Assembly (NCBI RefSeq): GCF_029227915.1
Contig: NC_079889.1
Location: 10,664,001-10,728,000 of the forward strand
Reading direction: 5' to 3'
DNA: 64,000 nucleotides
Origin: Hydractinia symbiolongicarpus
Taxonomy: Eukaryota > Cnidaria > Hydrozoa > Anthoathecata > Hydractiniidae
A model generated the notes under the pieces. The model was not told the DNA's origin and did no database searches. It worked only from the letters and a program-made list of their open reading frames with translations. A program made the position numbers and the translations under genes. Below, in pieces: positions 15,149 through 31,200 of the stretch. Each line of letters begins with the position of its first letter. The first letter of the stretch is position 1.

Positions 15149-18100
15149 GTAAGTGTATGCTTTGTTTTGTTCTTGTGATTTATTTGCTTTATTTGTTTAT
15201 TTGTTTTTGTTTTCCTTTAATTTACTTAGTTGGTTTTGTATTACTTTCTCTTTAAAACTTTTATCTTGTTTAAATTTCATAATCTCACGTGTCACTTATA
15301 GTCAGTTAGTAGTATTCTTTAGAATGAAAATATTGTATAGTTTAGGAAGGAGTTACAAACATATATCTATGAATTATTATTATTTAATTTGTAATAATTA
15401 CAAGAATAACCCTTTTTATTGGTTTATTTATAAAAAGTTTTTCGTTGTTGCCAACGTCATACAACTGCTTTATATTTGTAGATATGACAGATCATTCTAA
15501 ATCACCAACGACACAACAATTCCTTGTTGAGGTATGTTTCATTAATTTTATTAAAATCATGTATAGTAAATACTCTATTGACCTTCTGAGAGCGTATTCA
15601 TTTTGTTTGGGAATTTAATGGTGGGGCTTATTAGATGGTAGGGAAGGAGACAGGGAATAAATTGGCAACTTTTATGATGTTGCACATCTAATCTTTACAT
15701 TGTAAAAATGAATTCTGTTTTTTTTTTTAATTTAAAACATTTTTTTACACTAATTGCTTGCTTGAATAGGTTTATATTAATAATAAAAATAGTCACCACA
15801 AATTTGTCATAATAACAAAATTTTATTTTCTTTATCTTTGTAAGAAATTTAAGGGGAGGAATTTTCCAACATGACGCAAACTGGAGTAGATCTGTAGCCT
15901 TTTTTAAACTTTTTAACCTTTTTGTGGTGGGCTGGAAATCAAATTGATGAAACACATAACAAAAAAGTTATTTAAATTATGGCCACAGTTATGTTTAAAC
16001 TCCAAGTTTTTAATTTCCTTTTTCATATTAAACCGCAGTTAGGGTTGACTCCTTACTTTTCAATTCTTATCAATTTTACAAAATGTCTTCTTAAAACTCC
16101 TGAAGTCTTGTCCAAAAGTAGATTTTTCAACAACTTTCTTAAAATGTTAATTTCACAACCTGACCCATTTTTTGGAAATGCAGCGGAATCCGCCCCCCTT
16201 TTTTCCTATGTTGCATGGCTACAATACTTACTGAGTTACAATATTTATCTATTAGACACCTACATCCAAAATTTCTAGGTCCCATACCTACAGAGGCTTT
16301 GATGTTGGCTATTACTCGAAACTACCCCTATAAATCTCTATGAAACCCTTATAATAGGGAAACTATAATAACTCTTGTTAGGATTGTGCCTGGACCTTGA
16401 AACTTACAACACAACTTTGTTTCATCAAGAAGAATCTTGTTGCATGTTTTGGTTACGAAAATAAAATAAAAGAAGGATTTTCGGGCAATTTTTGGCAATT
16501 TTTTATGCGATCCATGTAAAAACTGGAAAATATATTAAATAACTTTTATTTAGCTTTCAGAAACTTCAAACAGAATGTAAAAATTCGCTCAAGAACTAAA
16601 GTACTTCAGTTTTAAGCAGATAGTGGCATTTTGAACAAATTTAAAGCTTTTGATGACGTCACAGAAAATGTGCTGACACAAGCAAAAATTTATTGTTGTC
16701 ATTTTGTTTCTTTTGTGACGTACTATAAGTGTGTCAAATTTGCTTCAATTTGGACAAGGGTGTGAAAATTTATTGACGGGAGGGGGGGGGGACTTTCTTT
16801 TGGCCAACATGTTAGTAAAGTTAATTGAATTCCACGCCTCCAGTGTCTAAGTCTTCACCATCGTTTGATCATATCAATTTTTTAAATTGCTTGCAGAACG
16901 TTTCATGAAATGAACGTGAAGTGATTTGGAAACGATTGCAGTTTATTTTGTTTTTTAAGCTCAAAAATGCTACAAAGTGGAAGTTAATAGGAAACTGAAT
17001 TAATGGGAAAAATCAATTAAAACGTGCTGACTTTAATTTGTGAAAGTATTTTTAGACATTCCTTTGCTTTTAAACAATCCACTGCATTCTTTTCGCATTC
17101 TACGAGCTCGTTATTTCTGTGACGAAGAATGCAGATATTTACAAAATTTGATAGTTGATTTCTTTCAAAATCAAAGGATTAGGTAACAAATTGAGAATAT
17201 TTGGAAACAATTACCAAACAATTTTCAAATTATCAAAGCGATTTATAACTATTTTGAAACAAATTTACACCGATTTTTTTTAAGATTTTTTTTAAATTTG
17301 TTTTAAAATCGTAAAATTTTAAACAAATTGAAACGATTATTTTTAAAACGATTGTGGAGACGATCTTAAAGACACAGAAAAGAAAAAAAAATTTCCCTAT
17401 TAAATATTCATCTACTGCTCTTCTGTTGAGCATGCTAAACAAGAATCTCTCGTTTATCTATGTTTTTTTCCATCATCAACATAGCACCATTTGTTATATT
17501 TATTTTGATTGTCTACGTTTTTGTGGCACATGTTTGTTAATTAAAGAACTACCTTTTATTTTACTTTTAATAATGTTCGTTTGACCATTCATCACAAGTA
17601 AGAAATGGTGAGACAAAAATTTTATTGCCTAAACTAAACACTCGTAGTTTGCTTTGTAGATTGACTAAACAAAAAGGATCTCAGTTATTTAATCTCTCAG
17701 TCTAGAGACTCCACCAAAGTTTAGGTTGAAGAATCACTATGAGATGATTTAAACATCAGTTCTCAAATGTTGCAAGACATTTTGATTTTACTACTTTTAA
17801 ACTTTTTACTCCCTTTAACAATTTCAGCACTTAGCCTCGTTTCCCCAAGATGCAAACGCTGGTTATATGACTCCTACTGAAGCCCTAGCACGCCTAAAGG
17901 TATGTATGATTTGACGTTGAACTTTTATTTCAATTTATGGTACTCTTTGCATGTTGAACAAAACAAAAGATCTTTTATAGTAGTACTAATGTGTGGTAAT
18001 GAATCTCAAATATGATTTATGATATTCATTTTACACAACATTAACAAGTATAAGGGACTCTCTAATTATCACAAGCTGTACACCATATTTTCTCTGTGTA

Positions 18101-21100
18101 GCCACCGGGTGCTAAATTAAAAATTGATTCGAAGGATCTGGTACTAATTAGAGGGTGGCTCTATAATAGTATAATTTTTTTAAATGTCAAATCAATGAAT
18201 TTTTTTTCAGCCTCTTTACTTTCTTCAAAAACATTCACAACAAAATTTACAAAACTTGTCAATCATGTTACAATAGAACTTTCATCATTATTACACTTTT
18301 CACTTGAAGCAGAATCAGCTAATTTGAAGGGCCGGTGCTAATTCGAGTTCTGCCCTAACTGGAAAATATGGTATGCATAATAAATACCCTCTCAATCTGA
18401 AATCTCCTTTGAAGGTAACTTTTGAAAGGGAACAGTAAACATCCTAGGTTAACTTTATATTGTTTTGCTTGTGTTTATGTCTTTTCTTTATGTTTAGCAA
18501 GTAAGCACTGGTGGAGGATTGTGGGCTCAAAAAATGAGTATGAACATCACTAGTCGTAAACTTATAATGGCAAATGGTGAAACAATGGTAATAGATTTGT
18601 TGTTGTTGTTGTTGTTGTTACTATTTTTTATATAGTCTGGCAGCGACAAATAATTCTCCATATATTTATTAGCTAACAACCAGTTATATTAAAAATCGCA
18701 TAATGTAAAACATAAAAAGCACATGTCTTCAAAGTCTCGGAACATGCTTTTCATCCAGGATAATGGCATGCGTATGTTTATAACATTGATACTGCAATGT
18801 ATTTATGTTCAATTTTCGGCGTAATTGTTATTAATACCACGCCTATGTAATTTCTTTATGGCAGGACATCATCGAAGAATACCCGTTTGATCAGATCAGT
18901 TTGTGCATTACTTGTCTTGATGATCCAATGTTTGAGAATTTACTCATATTCAGCACAAAACTTTCACAGGATAAAGTCGGAGCTGTCCATTTGTTTCAAT
19001 GCAAAACAAAAGAGGTAAGGTTATCCATCATTCAACTAAACAAGGTGTTCACATCTCCTAAAATCTCCCAAAAACCTAAAAAAATTGGTTCCTCATGAAC
19101 TCTTTTGGTGACTAGTAAATTTTTCTTATTACGTTTTGTATGACAAAGAATTAAGCACATGTGTATCTTGCTGTGGGATTGATGAATTTTGTTCACAGAG
19201 TTACTCTAATACAAATGAACAGCCACCCATTTAAAAAAGAAAAAGCTAGTTTATTTGTAACTGTTCATGTCTCTCTCCTAAAGTCTCCTAAAAGATGGCA
19301 GGGCCTGTGAAAAAAATCACTATAGACTATTGTGAATATATATTTTACTGACGTCAACATTGTGTGAAAGTTGAAACAATGATCATCATAATGTATAGAA
19401 TCATGTGTTTTCAACAGTCAGTTATGTACATTTGGGGTCTTAAAGGTTTTTGATCACTTTATCTAGGTTGACCAAGCTTAACTGGTCCCATTTTGGTGAT
19501 CCCTGTTATCCACACAGGAGATGACATCAATTATGTCCATCCATTTCTAAGTTATTTTGCCTTAAACTTGAAATTGCAATGCAACTGCTTTGCTAATTTT
19601 AAAACTGCTATTGACATCAGTCAAATGCATTCACATCATAACTTACCATTAATAGATGAAACTGGTCTGTTGATATGATAGATTTTTAAATATTTAATCT
19701 TTCAAGAACACTTAAATATGTGGAATTGTTAACAATTTATTTGTCTATTTTCTGTTCTTATGCTCATACTATATATCGCTTGTGAATATTCCTAAAATGG
19801 CTACTATGATGACAAATCAGAGACCAAAAAAAAAGTACCTTAAATTGCCAAAAAAAATAAGGAACTTAGGTCCATTCAATGTCCAAGGAACTTAGGTTCT
19901 ATCAATATGTACCAATGTGCAACCGCACATTGGTACATATTTTTTTCTTTAAAGTTAATGAATTTGCAGTGTAGAATTTGTTGACTATTGTTTCTTTCAT
20001 GGAACAAAAGAAAATATTATTTATTTCTATCTCAGATTATGAGTTTTTCGTTGGGTGATGATTTCTTTTCTTTTCTGTGTTTTTATTTTTTGAAATTGTT
20101 TTTTCTTCTACTATAATTTTCCCAAAATAGCCCTCATATTCGGGTGATTTTACTTATTTTTGGCATGTTTAAAAATGAACAAGTTTTTATTGCTAGAAAG
20201 AATAATTGATAATTTATGCAGAAATACGAATTTGGTTACTTTTATAATTTCGCCGAAAGATTTCACAATAGAAAAAAAGTGAATTTAAACACAATGCAGC
20301 AATTTGCTGATCAGCAATCGATGGTTTTAAGAGGAACTGCTGTAATGTACCTCCTTTCCTTTTAAAACCTCCTTGAAATAATATAACACATAGAATATTG
20401 GAAAATGAGATAGTGTCATTAGATATTCTTTTATCAACTAGTCTTTTATACTAACTAGCCTGTGCCATTGTAGAGAGAATTAGAAAAATCTATTGGAATT
20501 AGATATCTGTTGTAATTTCTTGACAATTTTACATTAGGTAATAAGCAAAGTAAAAGACAACAGGACCACGTCATAAAAATCATAAATATTGTACAATACA
20601 AGTCATTAATTTTTTTTTATAAGGTTTATTGTAATTTAGCTAATTTCGTAATTTGTGCTATTAGATGAAAGGATTAAAAAAGAGGCTGTCTTTTTTGTAT
20701 ATATATATATTGAAACAAGACTAATGTTTTATTGTCTCTCTCATACCAGGCATAGCGAGGTTTTTGTTTGAAAAAAACACAGGATGCACATAATCAGACT
20801 TGGTTTCACAAATGTTTTTAAAACCTCTCATTAAACCTGCTCCAGTGTTAAGAATTTGCGATAACATTAGAAACTATTTTATCATGATATATAGGTATTC
20901 TTCTGCGTGGTAGTCCAATTAATATTTTAGAATTTATTGTTCCATTTTTAATTTTATCACTGAGTAGAGGAAGTCGTTAAAATAGAAAGTGTTGAACTTT
21001 GAAGTTATCAACCATGATATGTGAAGTTTGTCAAGATTCAGTCCCGATTGTCAAACGGCGGCAGGTTAGTGTTTGTAAAGTTGAAAACTCTCACCAGTTG

Positions 21101-22135
21101 GCTGTTAAAATTTTGTAGAAAGGTCTACAAGTTTTAAAGAGGAAGATAATCTAAGAAATTAGTATTATTTTTAATTTCAATTTTTTTTTTAAACAATTAT
21201 AAAGGAGAAAAACATTACATAAAAGCTGTTGTTGAAATGTATGTACAGTTAACAGAATACTGTTTAAAAGTTCGTTTTAACTAAAATACGATGTGTTATA
21301 ATTAAAAACATTGGACTAGCTACTGAAGCAGATTGAATCACACACAAAACTCTTTTTTGTTGCTGTTTCTTTTAACATAATTTTAATTTTCCAACCGGAA
21401 TATAACTGTTTTGGGTCAACATCCATCAATAGAAATAATATTTCTTTGAAAAACGCCATAAAAATAATTAGGTTATGATTGTAATAATTTTCAAATTAAT
21501 TAAATAAAATCATTTCCTTTGATCAGAGATTACTGTATAACAATGTAGTACTAAAATAATAATAAAATTAAGTATTTGTTTTGAGTTTTATGTCACGATT
21601 TTTAAACATGTCACCCTCTGCAATTATTATGTGCAGACATTAATGAGCTATCTACGACTGCAACCAAATTACTAACATTCCTTCTGATTAATTACAATTT
21701 GTGTTTCCTCGTTAGTGGTTTCAGCCTAGTGCTTCCTCAATACTACTTCTTCACAAGCTGTTTTATATGTTTTGTTAATTGGGATGAGTTGTATTAATGA
21801 TTCTTCCAGCAACGTGAGATGTGAGAATACAATCTCTTTTTTATTCAAATGCACTTGGTTTTTTAAGGGAAATAGTAGATTGATTGTTGATATATGTGAA
21901 TGTGTTGAACATGATGGCGCATCAACAGTGTTTTGTTAAAAAATAAACAGCATTTGGGATATCTCAAAAAGATACATTCTCAGAATGACAATTTTCTTTA
22001 GCAGTGTTAATCTTTTTTTAGAGTAACTATCAATTGATTTTTAAAAGCGCTCTCTGTCTCTCTTCCCCTCTCTCTCTTACCGTACAAAACTTCCTCCATG
22101 TAGGATATCACCTAAAAATCTATGTTTTAATGCTT

Positions 22136-22230
<95 letters not shown>

Positions 22231-25200
22231 GCCTGTCTGACTGTCTGACTGTCTGACTGTCTGCCAGCCAAATGTGAAAGCAGTGATGTGCTAGTATATA
22301 TATTAGTTAGGTTTAAAATTCTCGTTATGTTTGTCTAAAATCATCTGATAATCATATCACCCACACATTCCTTTTTTTTTTGGTTTAATTATTTGATTTA
22401 TTGCATAAATCTTCATTGCATATTAGAAAATACAACAAAATTAAAACACTTGGAACAAGCAAACGAGTGTCATTTTGGCAAAAAAATTTATGTTAATCAA
22501 TTCAACTTTATAATATCTATGTTTGAATGCACATCCCTTCACAGGTCTAAAATTACTGATGACAGAAAATGTCAAAATTTGCTATTACTTGACTATCATG
22601 TTCAAGAAATAATATTATGATTTGATTAATTTTAGATTTAATTTCAGATTTAATTACGCTGCGTATATTATACACAGCATAATTGAATCTAAAATTCTTT
22701 AAATGTGAATATTTTGAAAATTTAATAAGACTTGTTAATCAACTTTTTAACCTCTATAATATACGTCCAAAATCATTTTACACCTTGGGTTCCCTTTAAA
22801 TCAAGAGAAAACAGTGGCTATGGTTTTCGCTTCGTAATCACAGAGGCCGTGATTCGGTCGACAACTCAGGCATGTTTAGCAAGTGCCTTTACCACAGCTG
22901 CTGGAAATGGGGTAGGCAAGACAGTGTTTTCAAGTATCCTGTATAAATATTCATAATAATGAAGTGAAGAAACATTAAGTCTATTGCTTGAAAATACCAA
23001 TATCAGACTAAATTAGAATTAGTTTTTTTTCTCAGCTGTCTGGTTATATTATGTGTCTAGCTGTAATCTACGTCCCCAATTTTATCATGTTCATTTAATT
23101 TTTAAAATTTGGAGGCTGACCGTTTAAACTGAAGTGGCAAGCTTGATTAATTATACATGCAAGTAAATTTTATAACACTTTATTAAAATAAGGTCATTGT
23201 AAAATTCTGATAAAATATTTATAAAGTTTCTTCTATTTTAATATTTTGTTCTTTTGGAATATTTAATCTCAATCAAAATTCTTATGGAACATGTAATTTG
23301 TACAGATTTGAATAAACAAATTTTTGATTTCTTGTTTTATGTTCTGGATTAAAAGTTTGCATAGTTAAATATTTTTATCTAAAGTATACCCCTGGGAGTT
23401 TTGAATGCACATGGGATTATTTCTATGTTTGTAGGGAGACTCATTTTTGATTTCAAGGATTTTGACAACTTTCCAGCAACCTTGAATATTATAAAGATTG
23501 TTTTTGCTGTAAATTTGTCAATTTAGCATTTTTTTTTTGCCTGTGAGGAATATTGAATAACATTCATTTAGAATTCATTTTAGAATCCATTTTTTGTGAG
23601 ACTGAACTTTTTAAATCTGTTTCTGGTGTATTTTTTAATTTTGTTTTCTACTTCTTTTGTTAGTGTCCATGAGCACATTAGTCATTGTCTTATCAGCCTT
23701 TCTAATTTCAATATAATATGTTACTCATGTTGGCCGCTTATGCAAGCTGAGAAGTAAACTTAGTTGACAACGAAAATTAAATTTTACTATTGCTTTATTG
23801 CTGCTCACTCTATAGCTTTCTAGTGATTTCATATTCATTGTATTCTAAAAACTTTTGTACATAAAAAATCATGTTTTAAATTCGTTGCCCACTTAATTTG
23901 ATATAATATTACTTCCTGCTAAAGTTATAAATGATTCACTATTGTAAACATTATGCAATAGTTCACACATAACCAGATCGGGACATGTGTTATTTTAAAA
24001 GGAACTTTTATCACCTTCACAAAGCTGAAGTATGCCGGTTTCTGTTACGTCAAAGTGTTAAGAATTTAAAAAGTTTAAAAGGCTTTTTGTCGGTAAGAAG
24101 AAGCAATACTTCCAGTTCTTTAATCACATTATTATCCAGTAAAAGTGTTAATGTTATAGCTTCACTTTACGGCATCACTTTATGTTATATATGCCGAATA
24201 ACTGTATAAAAGATTTTGTGTTTTCAAGTTTTCATTTCTAAACATTATTAATGATGTTGCCACCAAGGAGAAGATACTATGTTATGAGAGAAATCAATTC
24301 TCCAATGCCGGTATGTACGTTGTTACTATGCATTACCTTTAAACCATTATGCTCTCTGGGTGTTTTCATAAAATCAGTTACTATTGTGTAATTAAAAACA
24401 AAAAGTATTTCGTTATTTCTGACTGTTAACTGTCTGTTGGCAATTCTGGATAACTAAAACACTGTCAAATTAATCCCATCTTTGTCACTAAACGAAAGAT
24501 AACGCCTGATCAGTAGAGTCTTTTTTATCCAACTTTTTAAAACAATGTTTGTGCAATGTTCGCCAACATGTCTGCAAAAGAAAACATTTTTAACTTAAAT
24601 CACTGTTCCCGTTAATAACCGGAATACAGTCCAGCAAAAGCACAACCACTGTTGAAGCACCAAACCTCCAAATCAAACTAATACTTATTTTTTAACTAAA
24701 GCATCTGCTATTTTAAACAACAGATAATATTTTTTATAAAATTCCAGAATATGAAATTTGATGATCTCTATGACAACACATTGGTGTACACATGAATTTT
24801 TTTTGCAAATGTGTTGACGACTCCACTAAAGTATCTAACATGCAGGTGTGCCTTATTTTATTTGCCAGGGTGGACACTTATTTTTTCACCAAATTTCCAC
24901 AAGGTACTATCCTTTATTTGCTACACCTAGAATACCTGTTCTGTCTATAGCACTTAGATAAAAAAGGAATTACATTTTTTCTGGGATTCAAAAAAATAAA
25001 TATCTCCCTGATATGAACTAAACTCAAATCTTTATGGTTTAAAAAACAATGTAAATAGAATTTATCTGTCACTAGCAACACTGACACTGGTGTGTATTGT
25101 GTCTGCTGGTTTTGTTCATGAAAAGCTTTCCAGAAGTTAATATTAACAATGTACTTTTCGATACCTCTCAAAAAAAAAATATTTTGACTTTTTTTTTAGT

Positions 25201-28200
25201 ATTAGTATTATTCTTATGCAAGTAACTGCAGCAATTTGTACATAACAATAAGGCTTGGTTTCCATCTGGAGTTAATTTTTTAACAGCTAATGGAAACGTG
25301 AATGACTAATTGCTCAATTCTGATTAGTGCACAGGCTTTTGCATACAAAAATATTGAGGATATTATGTGTGCAAAAGCCATTTCTATAAGCATTTTTTTT
25401 TTAACAACAGCGGACAAAATAAAGGTTTTTATTTATAAGATTATATATTGATTCTTCCAGAAGATAGTTATATTCTCCACATTGCCCTCGTTTTATAAAA
25501 AATTTACAGACCTAAAATGACGTTGTTGTTGTTTTTGTCTTTTAATTCACTTGATGAAAAAATATAAAATTTCCATGTGATGATAACAGCTTGTACCAAG
25601 TAAGTAGCAGGCAAGATGGGTTGATTGAAAGTTGTGTATTAAATGAAGCATACAACAAAATATACAATAATTTATTGCTCAAATCGACCAGTGGCTACCT
25701 AGAAGTGCTCGTTCTTGCACTTTGTAGGTTATTTGACACTGTTATTTTGTAAAGAATTGGGACTTAAGATTATTAGTCATATTTTGAAGTTCGTTCTTAT
25801 GTGACTTTGAAGTGGTATGAAACAGTAAGGCAACGTGAATGTAATTTCTTATGGTTAGAGTAACAACATATAAGATATTTTACGTTTTCAGTTCCTCGTA
25901 ACTTGTCCAGTAATTAGTGATTAGGTTGGCTGTCATTTCAAAAACACTATTTTACTAAAAATGTAATTATGATGTTCTTTACTATCTTTGTGCCAGATAT
26001 TAATACATTGCTGGCTATCCTTCCAAAATAAGATGAACTGAAATCAGATATCAGCCTTGTTTTCTGTTATAACAATTTTCCATATAATTGTTTTTTATAA
26101 GAATAAACTTTACTTTCTGGTACGTTCAACAACATTTTTTGGACCTGCGTATGTATGCGTTTACTTTAGTGCAAGCAACTTAAACATGTGGTTGTTCAGT
26201 TGTTTTTATTATAGTATAAATATTTCAACATACAGAATCGTATAAAGAAAGTAAGAAAAAAAAGGACCAATTATTTATTATTTATTTAAATAAACTTCTA
26301 TAAATCTTATTTACTAAAAGTTTTAAAGAGTTATAAATAAATAATAATTAAAAGTTTTAAACCTAGAAAAATTCAACTTTGAAGAAAAAAGTTCATCAGT
26401 AAGAAGCACAGTGCAAAATAATAATTTATTGGAACTATTGTATTGCGTTAAGTTTTCTTTTTCTGATGACTCAAATAGATATTTATATTACATTTCAGGC
26501 GACAGTCATTAGTGAAGTCATAAACAAACAGCGCGAACTCAAGGTAGGCGCCTCCTTTGTTTATTTTCCAAATTTTTGCAGTGACATCAAAATATATTGA
26601 AACAAATCATCCCTACAAGTCACTTTGCATGCCATTTATCTATTTTATCTCAAATCTTAAAACGTGCCATAAATTATTTTTTGAAATTTTGAATCTCCAA
26701 TCTTTGTTGAATCTTGTGTGGATTATTTGATATGATCAAATCACTTCACCACCTCTACAAGGGTGTTGACTGAGTGTGTGATGTTTTTGTTATGTAAAGG
26801 CCGCTAATCTTTCTAATGGACTCTCAAATGGTGGTTCCGAGGTTATGTCGATAAGCTCATCAGACAGACGCAGCTCTGGATCTCAACAAACAAGAACGGT
26901 AAGCTGTGATTAATATGAGAAAGTAGATTACAACATTTTTGTCTATCAATAGCCTTAATTCCTTTGTTTATCGTTACACTCTGAAACTCTATTTTTGTTT
27001 CTTCTGAACAGTTAGCAAGGTGTTTTGTAAACTAATGAGCGCCTGCTGGAAGCAGTATTATAGAAACAAATTTGTTAACCTGTGGAAAAATCTATGAGTT
27101 CTTGATTAAGCAAAATATTTCCTCCTCCAAGGATCGGGATCACATTCATTTTAAACACATTATGAAATAGACAATATCCTTTTCTGTTTTTTAGGAATAT
27201 AACTTACAACAAAGACACGCAGTTGCAAGAGCTGTAGAAGCATTTCAAACAAACGAAAATACAGCACCTCAAAAACCGGAACGTCATTTTGCCACAACAG
27301 TGCAAATGAATGGGTCTGCTGGAGGGAATGTATCCCAAATTCAAGATGCTAAAATCACCAGAGATGTGGTAAGTTGTCATGGATCTCTATAACAAAAAAG
27401 TATAATAATTCAAGTTTAATTTTTTATGCAAAGATTTCATTACAAAGAACGTAAGCACTGTATTTATTCGAGTACTACACCCCTGAAACTTACTTCGCAT
27501 GCAACAAACAAGAGATTGGAAGACTTTGTTATTACAACTATTTCATAGTTGTTACTAGGTTCTTCGTTTTGAAACCAGAATATTAAAATATAGCAACTTC
27601 ATCAGGTTTTATTTGTGGAAATAAGTAAGATCAGTCACAGTGTAATCTTTTTAAAATACATCCACATGATATGGGATGTCTGGTATGTGTGCTGCCAATT
27701 TTTTTAATTAAATAACGGTACTTAATTAGAAATTTATGATCTAACATAATCATAAAAAAGATGATATAAAAAGTGAAGAAAAATGTGGAAACTTAATTAA
27801 ACCATTTGTTAGAATAAGCATTAAAAAGATAACAATCTATTGTATTAATATGAAAGCTGTGTCTGTCTGCGACCAGCAAAGTCAATTATATTTTCTGCAA
27901 TTTTCTCTGAAATTGCCCATAAAAGATCATCTATAAAAATATTCTATATTTTATGACAGTTTGTTTACTTTTTTAATTGGCTAGAACAAATTAGGGTATA
28001 AAATAAAATATTAAAAATTTTAGTGTAGTATTCTAATTTGCTGTGACGAGTTTTAAAACACCGGGCATTCCCTTTGCTTTGTTATAAATAATTAATGTAG
28101 GGGCAAAATCACAGCAATTAATTTGTTTAAAACATTTCGTTGGCTGTCTTTAAATGAAATTAACAACAAACCGTTATGTAATAAGAAGCATAGTAAATTT

Positions 28201-31200
28201 TTAAGAAATTAGGTGGATTCTTCCACTGGTTTAAATAACTAGTCTTACATAATAATAAGAAAAAATGTGTCCGTCTGTTACAGGCAAACTCGATTGCAAA
28301 TATTTGTAAAAAATTAAGGTGGAATCTTTCGCTGGTTTAAATGACTAGGTTATATTTTAATTTGAGAATGTCCAATCTGCTTTTGTTTAAAAAAAAACGA
28401 AGAGCTGCATTCTAGGAATGTGAGCATGTACTTTGAATGAAAAATAGACAATGTTTGAAGCTGCCACTTAATTTTCTTTGCAGTGGACAAATCTAAATAG
28501 CATTCTGAAGTTTGAAAGCATTATGTGATACATTTACTGTTGCATAAACATATTACAAAAATGTTACGCTGTTTCATTTGGTGGACCTAAAATAAACTGA
28601 AAAGACCTTTTTATTTGCAGCAAATATTGAACAAGTGTATTGAAGAAGTTGAGAACTTTGTTGTCATGTTAAAACGAATCAACGAAGCCAGAAAAATGTT
28701 GCAATCCAAGAAAAAGGGAAGCAAGAAGAAAAAAGTTGAAGGTATGTTGTAAATGCATTATGTGATGCTGTTCTCGAGCAGTTTTGCGTTCTCCTTGAAT
28801 TTCGACAATTTCATTATTTTGAACATTTTCTATTTTTAAAACTTTTTTGAATGTTTTTTTATGGTCAATTGCCCAGTGCATACTCCTGCTGACGATTTAA
28901 ATCTTTTTCTCTCAATGGATTAGAAAGGTATCAAGGTCTCTCCGTAAGGTGTCATCCTTACCTGCTTCAGGAATATAAATAAAAATAAAAAAAAAACCTA
29001 GAGAAATCTCAAATTCAAATATGACGTACTGTACTTTCTGATTTAAAAGAGCTTTGGACCAATAAAAGCAAAAAAAAAACATTGTAGCCATGGATTTTAG
29101 TGCCCTGTAATTGCCATATTTATTCCTTTCCTTTTGTCCACACTTTTTACAAATTTTAGTTTGTCTTTATATTACGTTTTTCAAATGAGTGAATATTTTT
29201 ATTTTGGCATTTTTAGCTTAGCTTATAAACTATTTATCCACAGATACTTCTGTTTTATATTTTTGGTCCAAATCCAAGACATTCCAAAATTGAATAAAAA
29301 ACTTTTGAGTGTAATCGACAAACAATATGTTTTTTCAACTTTGGCTGTTTGAATCAAAGAAATAAATTAATTTTTGGACGTTTTGCAGGACCTTATTCTA
29401 TGTAAAAAAAAGATTAAGCATTCATCAATTAAAACGCTTTTGTATTGTTTTTATAGATATTCTGCAACTTCAGGCTCAGCCTCCACCAGATCATAGAATA
29501 TTTGACATATATCAAAAATTTAAACATGCGTTAAATCTACTGGTAAGTGAAGTAATAATTTTCAGTTATCTTAAGAAGGATGAGTAAAAGTGTTGACATA
29601 ATTTTAATTTTAAAAGGACTGTACAGTGAAAAGTATATATACCTTATATCAATTCTCCTTTACTTGTTGTTAAAGAAATCCCCTTTGTTCGCTTCGTATT
29701 TTTGTTATTATTAAGTTCAACCTTTTTGCTTATTTACTTCTTCGTGAAACATGACCTTTGGCGCACCAACATTGCGGGAATAAGTCTGCATTGAAAGTGT
29801 GGCTGGATAAATATGTTTGCTGTATGACGTTAAGCAATTCAGAAACAAACTATAACAACCTTATTGTATGGAATGTGAGGCAATAAGTTCACGCTACATT
29901 TCTGTCATTGCTATTTTTGTTTCCGACATTAATTAAATACACGTTAACTTCTGAGCTTGTACTTTATGTACATTAACCTTTCTTAGATGCTGCTTAAGAG
30001 AAAGGTTGAACCAAAACCAACATGTGCAATTTTTTGTTTTAATCTCAAATGTTTACCTAAATAAAAACCCAAACTAAACGGTTCCTGGGTTTTAAATCAG
30101 AAAAAGGGGATTGTTCCATATATTTGTATAAAAGAAGTTACACAATAGCAATTCAAAATAATTTGTTGCTTGTGTTATAATAGAGTAGCTTAGAATTTCT
30201 AGTTTTGATCCAGTTACTTATAAAAAGGTAGCTAGATTACAGCTAGATTACAGGTGCAGGCCATTACCATCAACAACCATAAATTATTCTTAACCAGAGT
30301 GGCAGAAGGCTTTTTGAACAATTTTTTTATTATATAATTTTTTTACAAAACAGGTCAAATTTGTTAATATATGTAGAATTTCCCTTTCAAATTTCAATAT
30401 TCCTTTTTTAAGTTTAATTTTAATTTTGTTGTAGGGAAAGTTACAGCCCCATATAAATGAGCCAAATGCACCTGAACTCGTGCACTATCTGTTTATTCCA
30501 CTTGGAATTATTGTTAAAGTAACAGGGTAAGTGTGTCCATGCCTAAATAGTGTTTGTCAAAATATGGCATTAAAGAATAATTAAATTTCCTAAGTAAACT
30601 AATTTGTTTGTTTGTTTATTTCTTGTTTGTTTGTTTGTTTATTTTATTGTTGATAAAATACTGAACTTTTGTCCTCATTTTATGAATGAGCATTTCTCTT
30701 GTAGCCTTTTACCAACTTTGTTAAAAAGGCAGCTTTATGAGGAAATTATTTTCAAGTTCAAGTTCTTTAGTAGTTCAGTGACTGTAAATGGCCCATCTGC
30801 AATATTTGCGTACATATGGTACATATTTTTGGAAGCCTGCAAAAGTGTCAGCTGTATTTGCAACAAGGAAATGGAATTGATCTTTAACAATAATAAAAGT
30901 GAAAATGTATTCTAAGGGAAGCAATTTCGTATTAAAGTGCTTAAAGATGTTGCCTTAGAAATTACCATTTATTTTCAGATTCAATACTATTGTTTTCCAA
31001 TTTTTTATTAATAAAAAGATATTGTTATTGTTTTGTGCTAATGATGTTGTGTTTTATTTATACTTTCTTCCCTCTGTAGTATCGAAAAAGCAAGACCGGT
31101 TGTTGAACCACTACTTACTGCGACATCTGTGGACCTGCTCGAGCAATGTCTCGATTCGAAAAATTATCAATTTTGGCAAAGTCTTGGACCAAACTGGACA

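Noticed and set aside
22034-22271. Cys-Leu-Ser-Val and Asp-Arg-Gln-Thr repeat ORFs on both strands
   Set aside because: Translation of the CTGT microsatellite.
22820-22920. Possible extra EPS8 exon in intron 9 (…[18 protein letters not shown]…)
   Set aside because: Exons 9 and 10 already join in phase and match human EPS8 without a gap, and no family similarity was seen.
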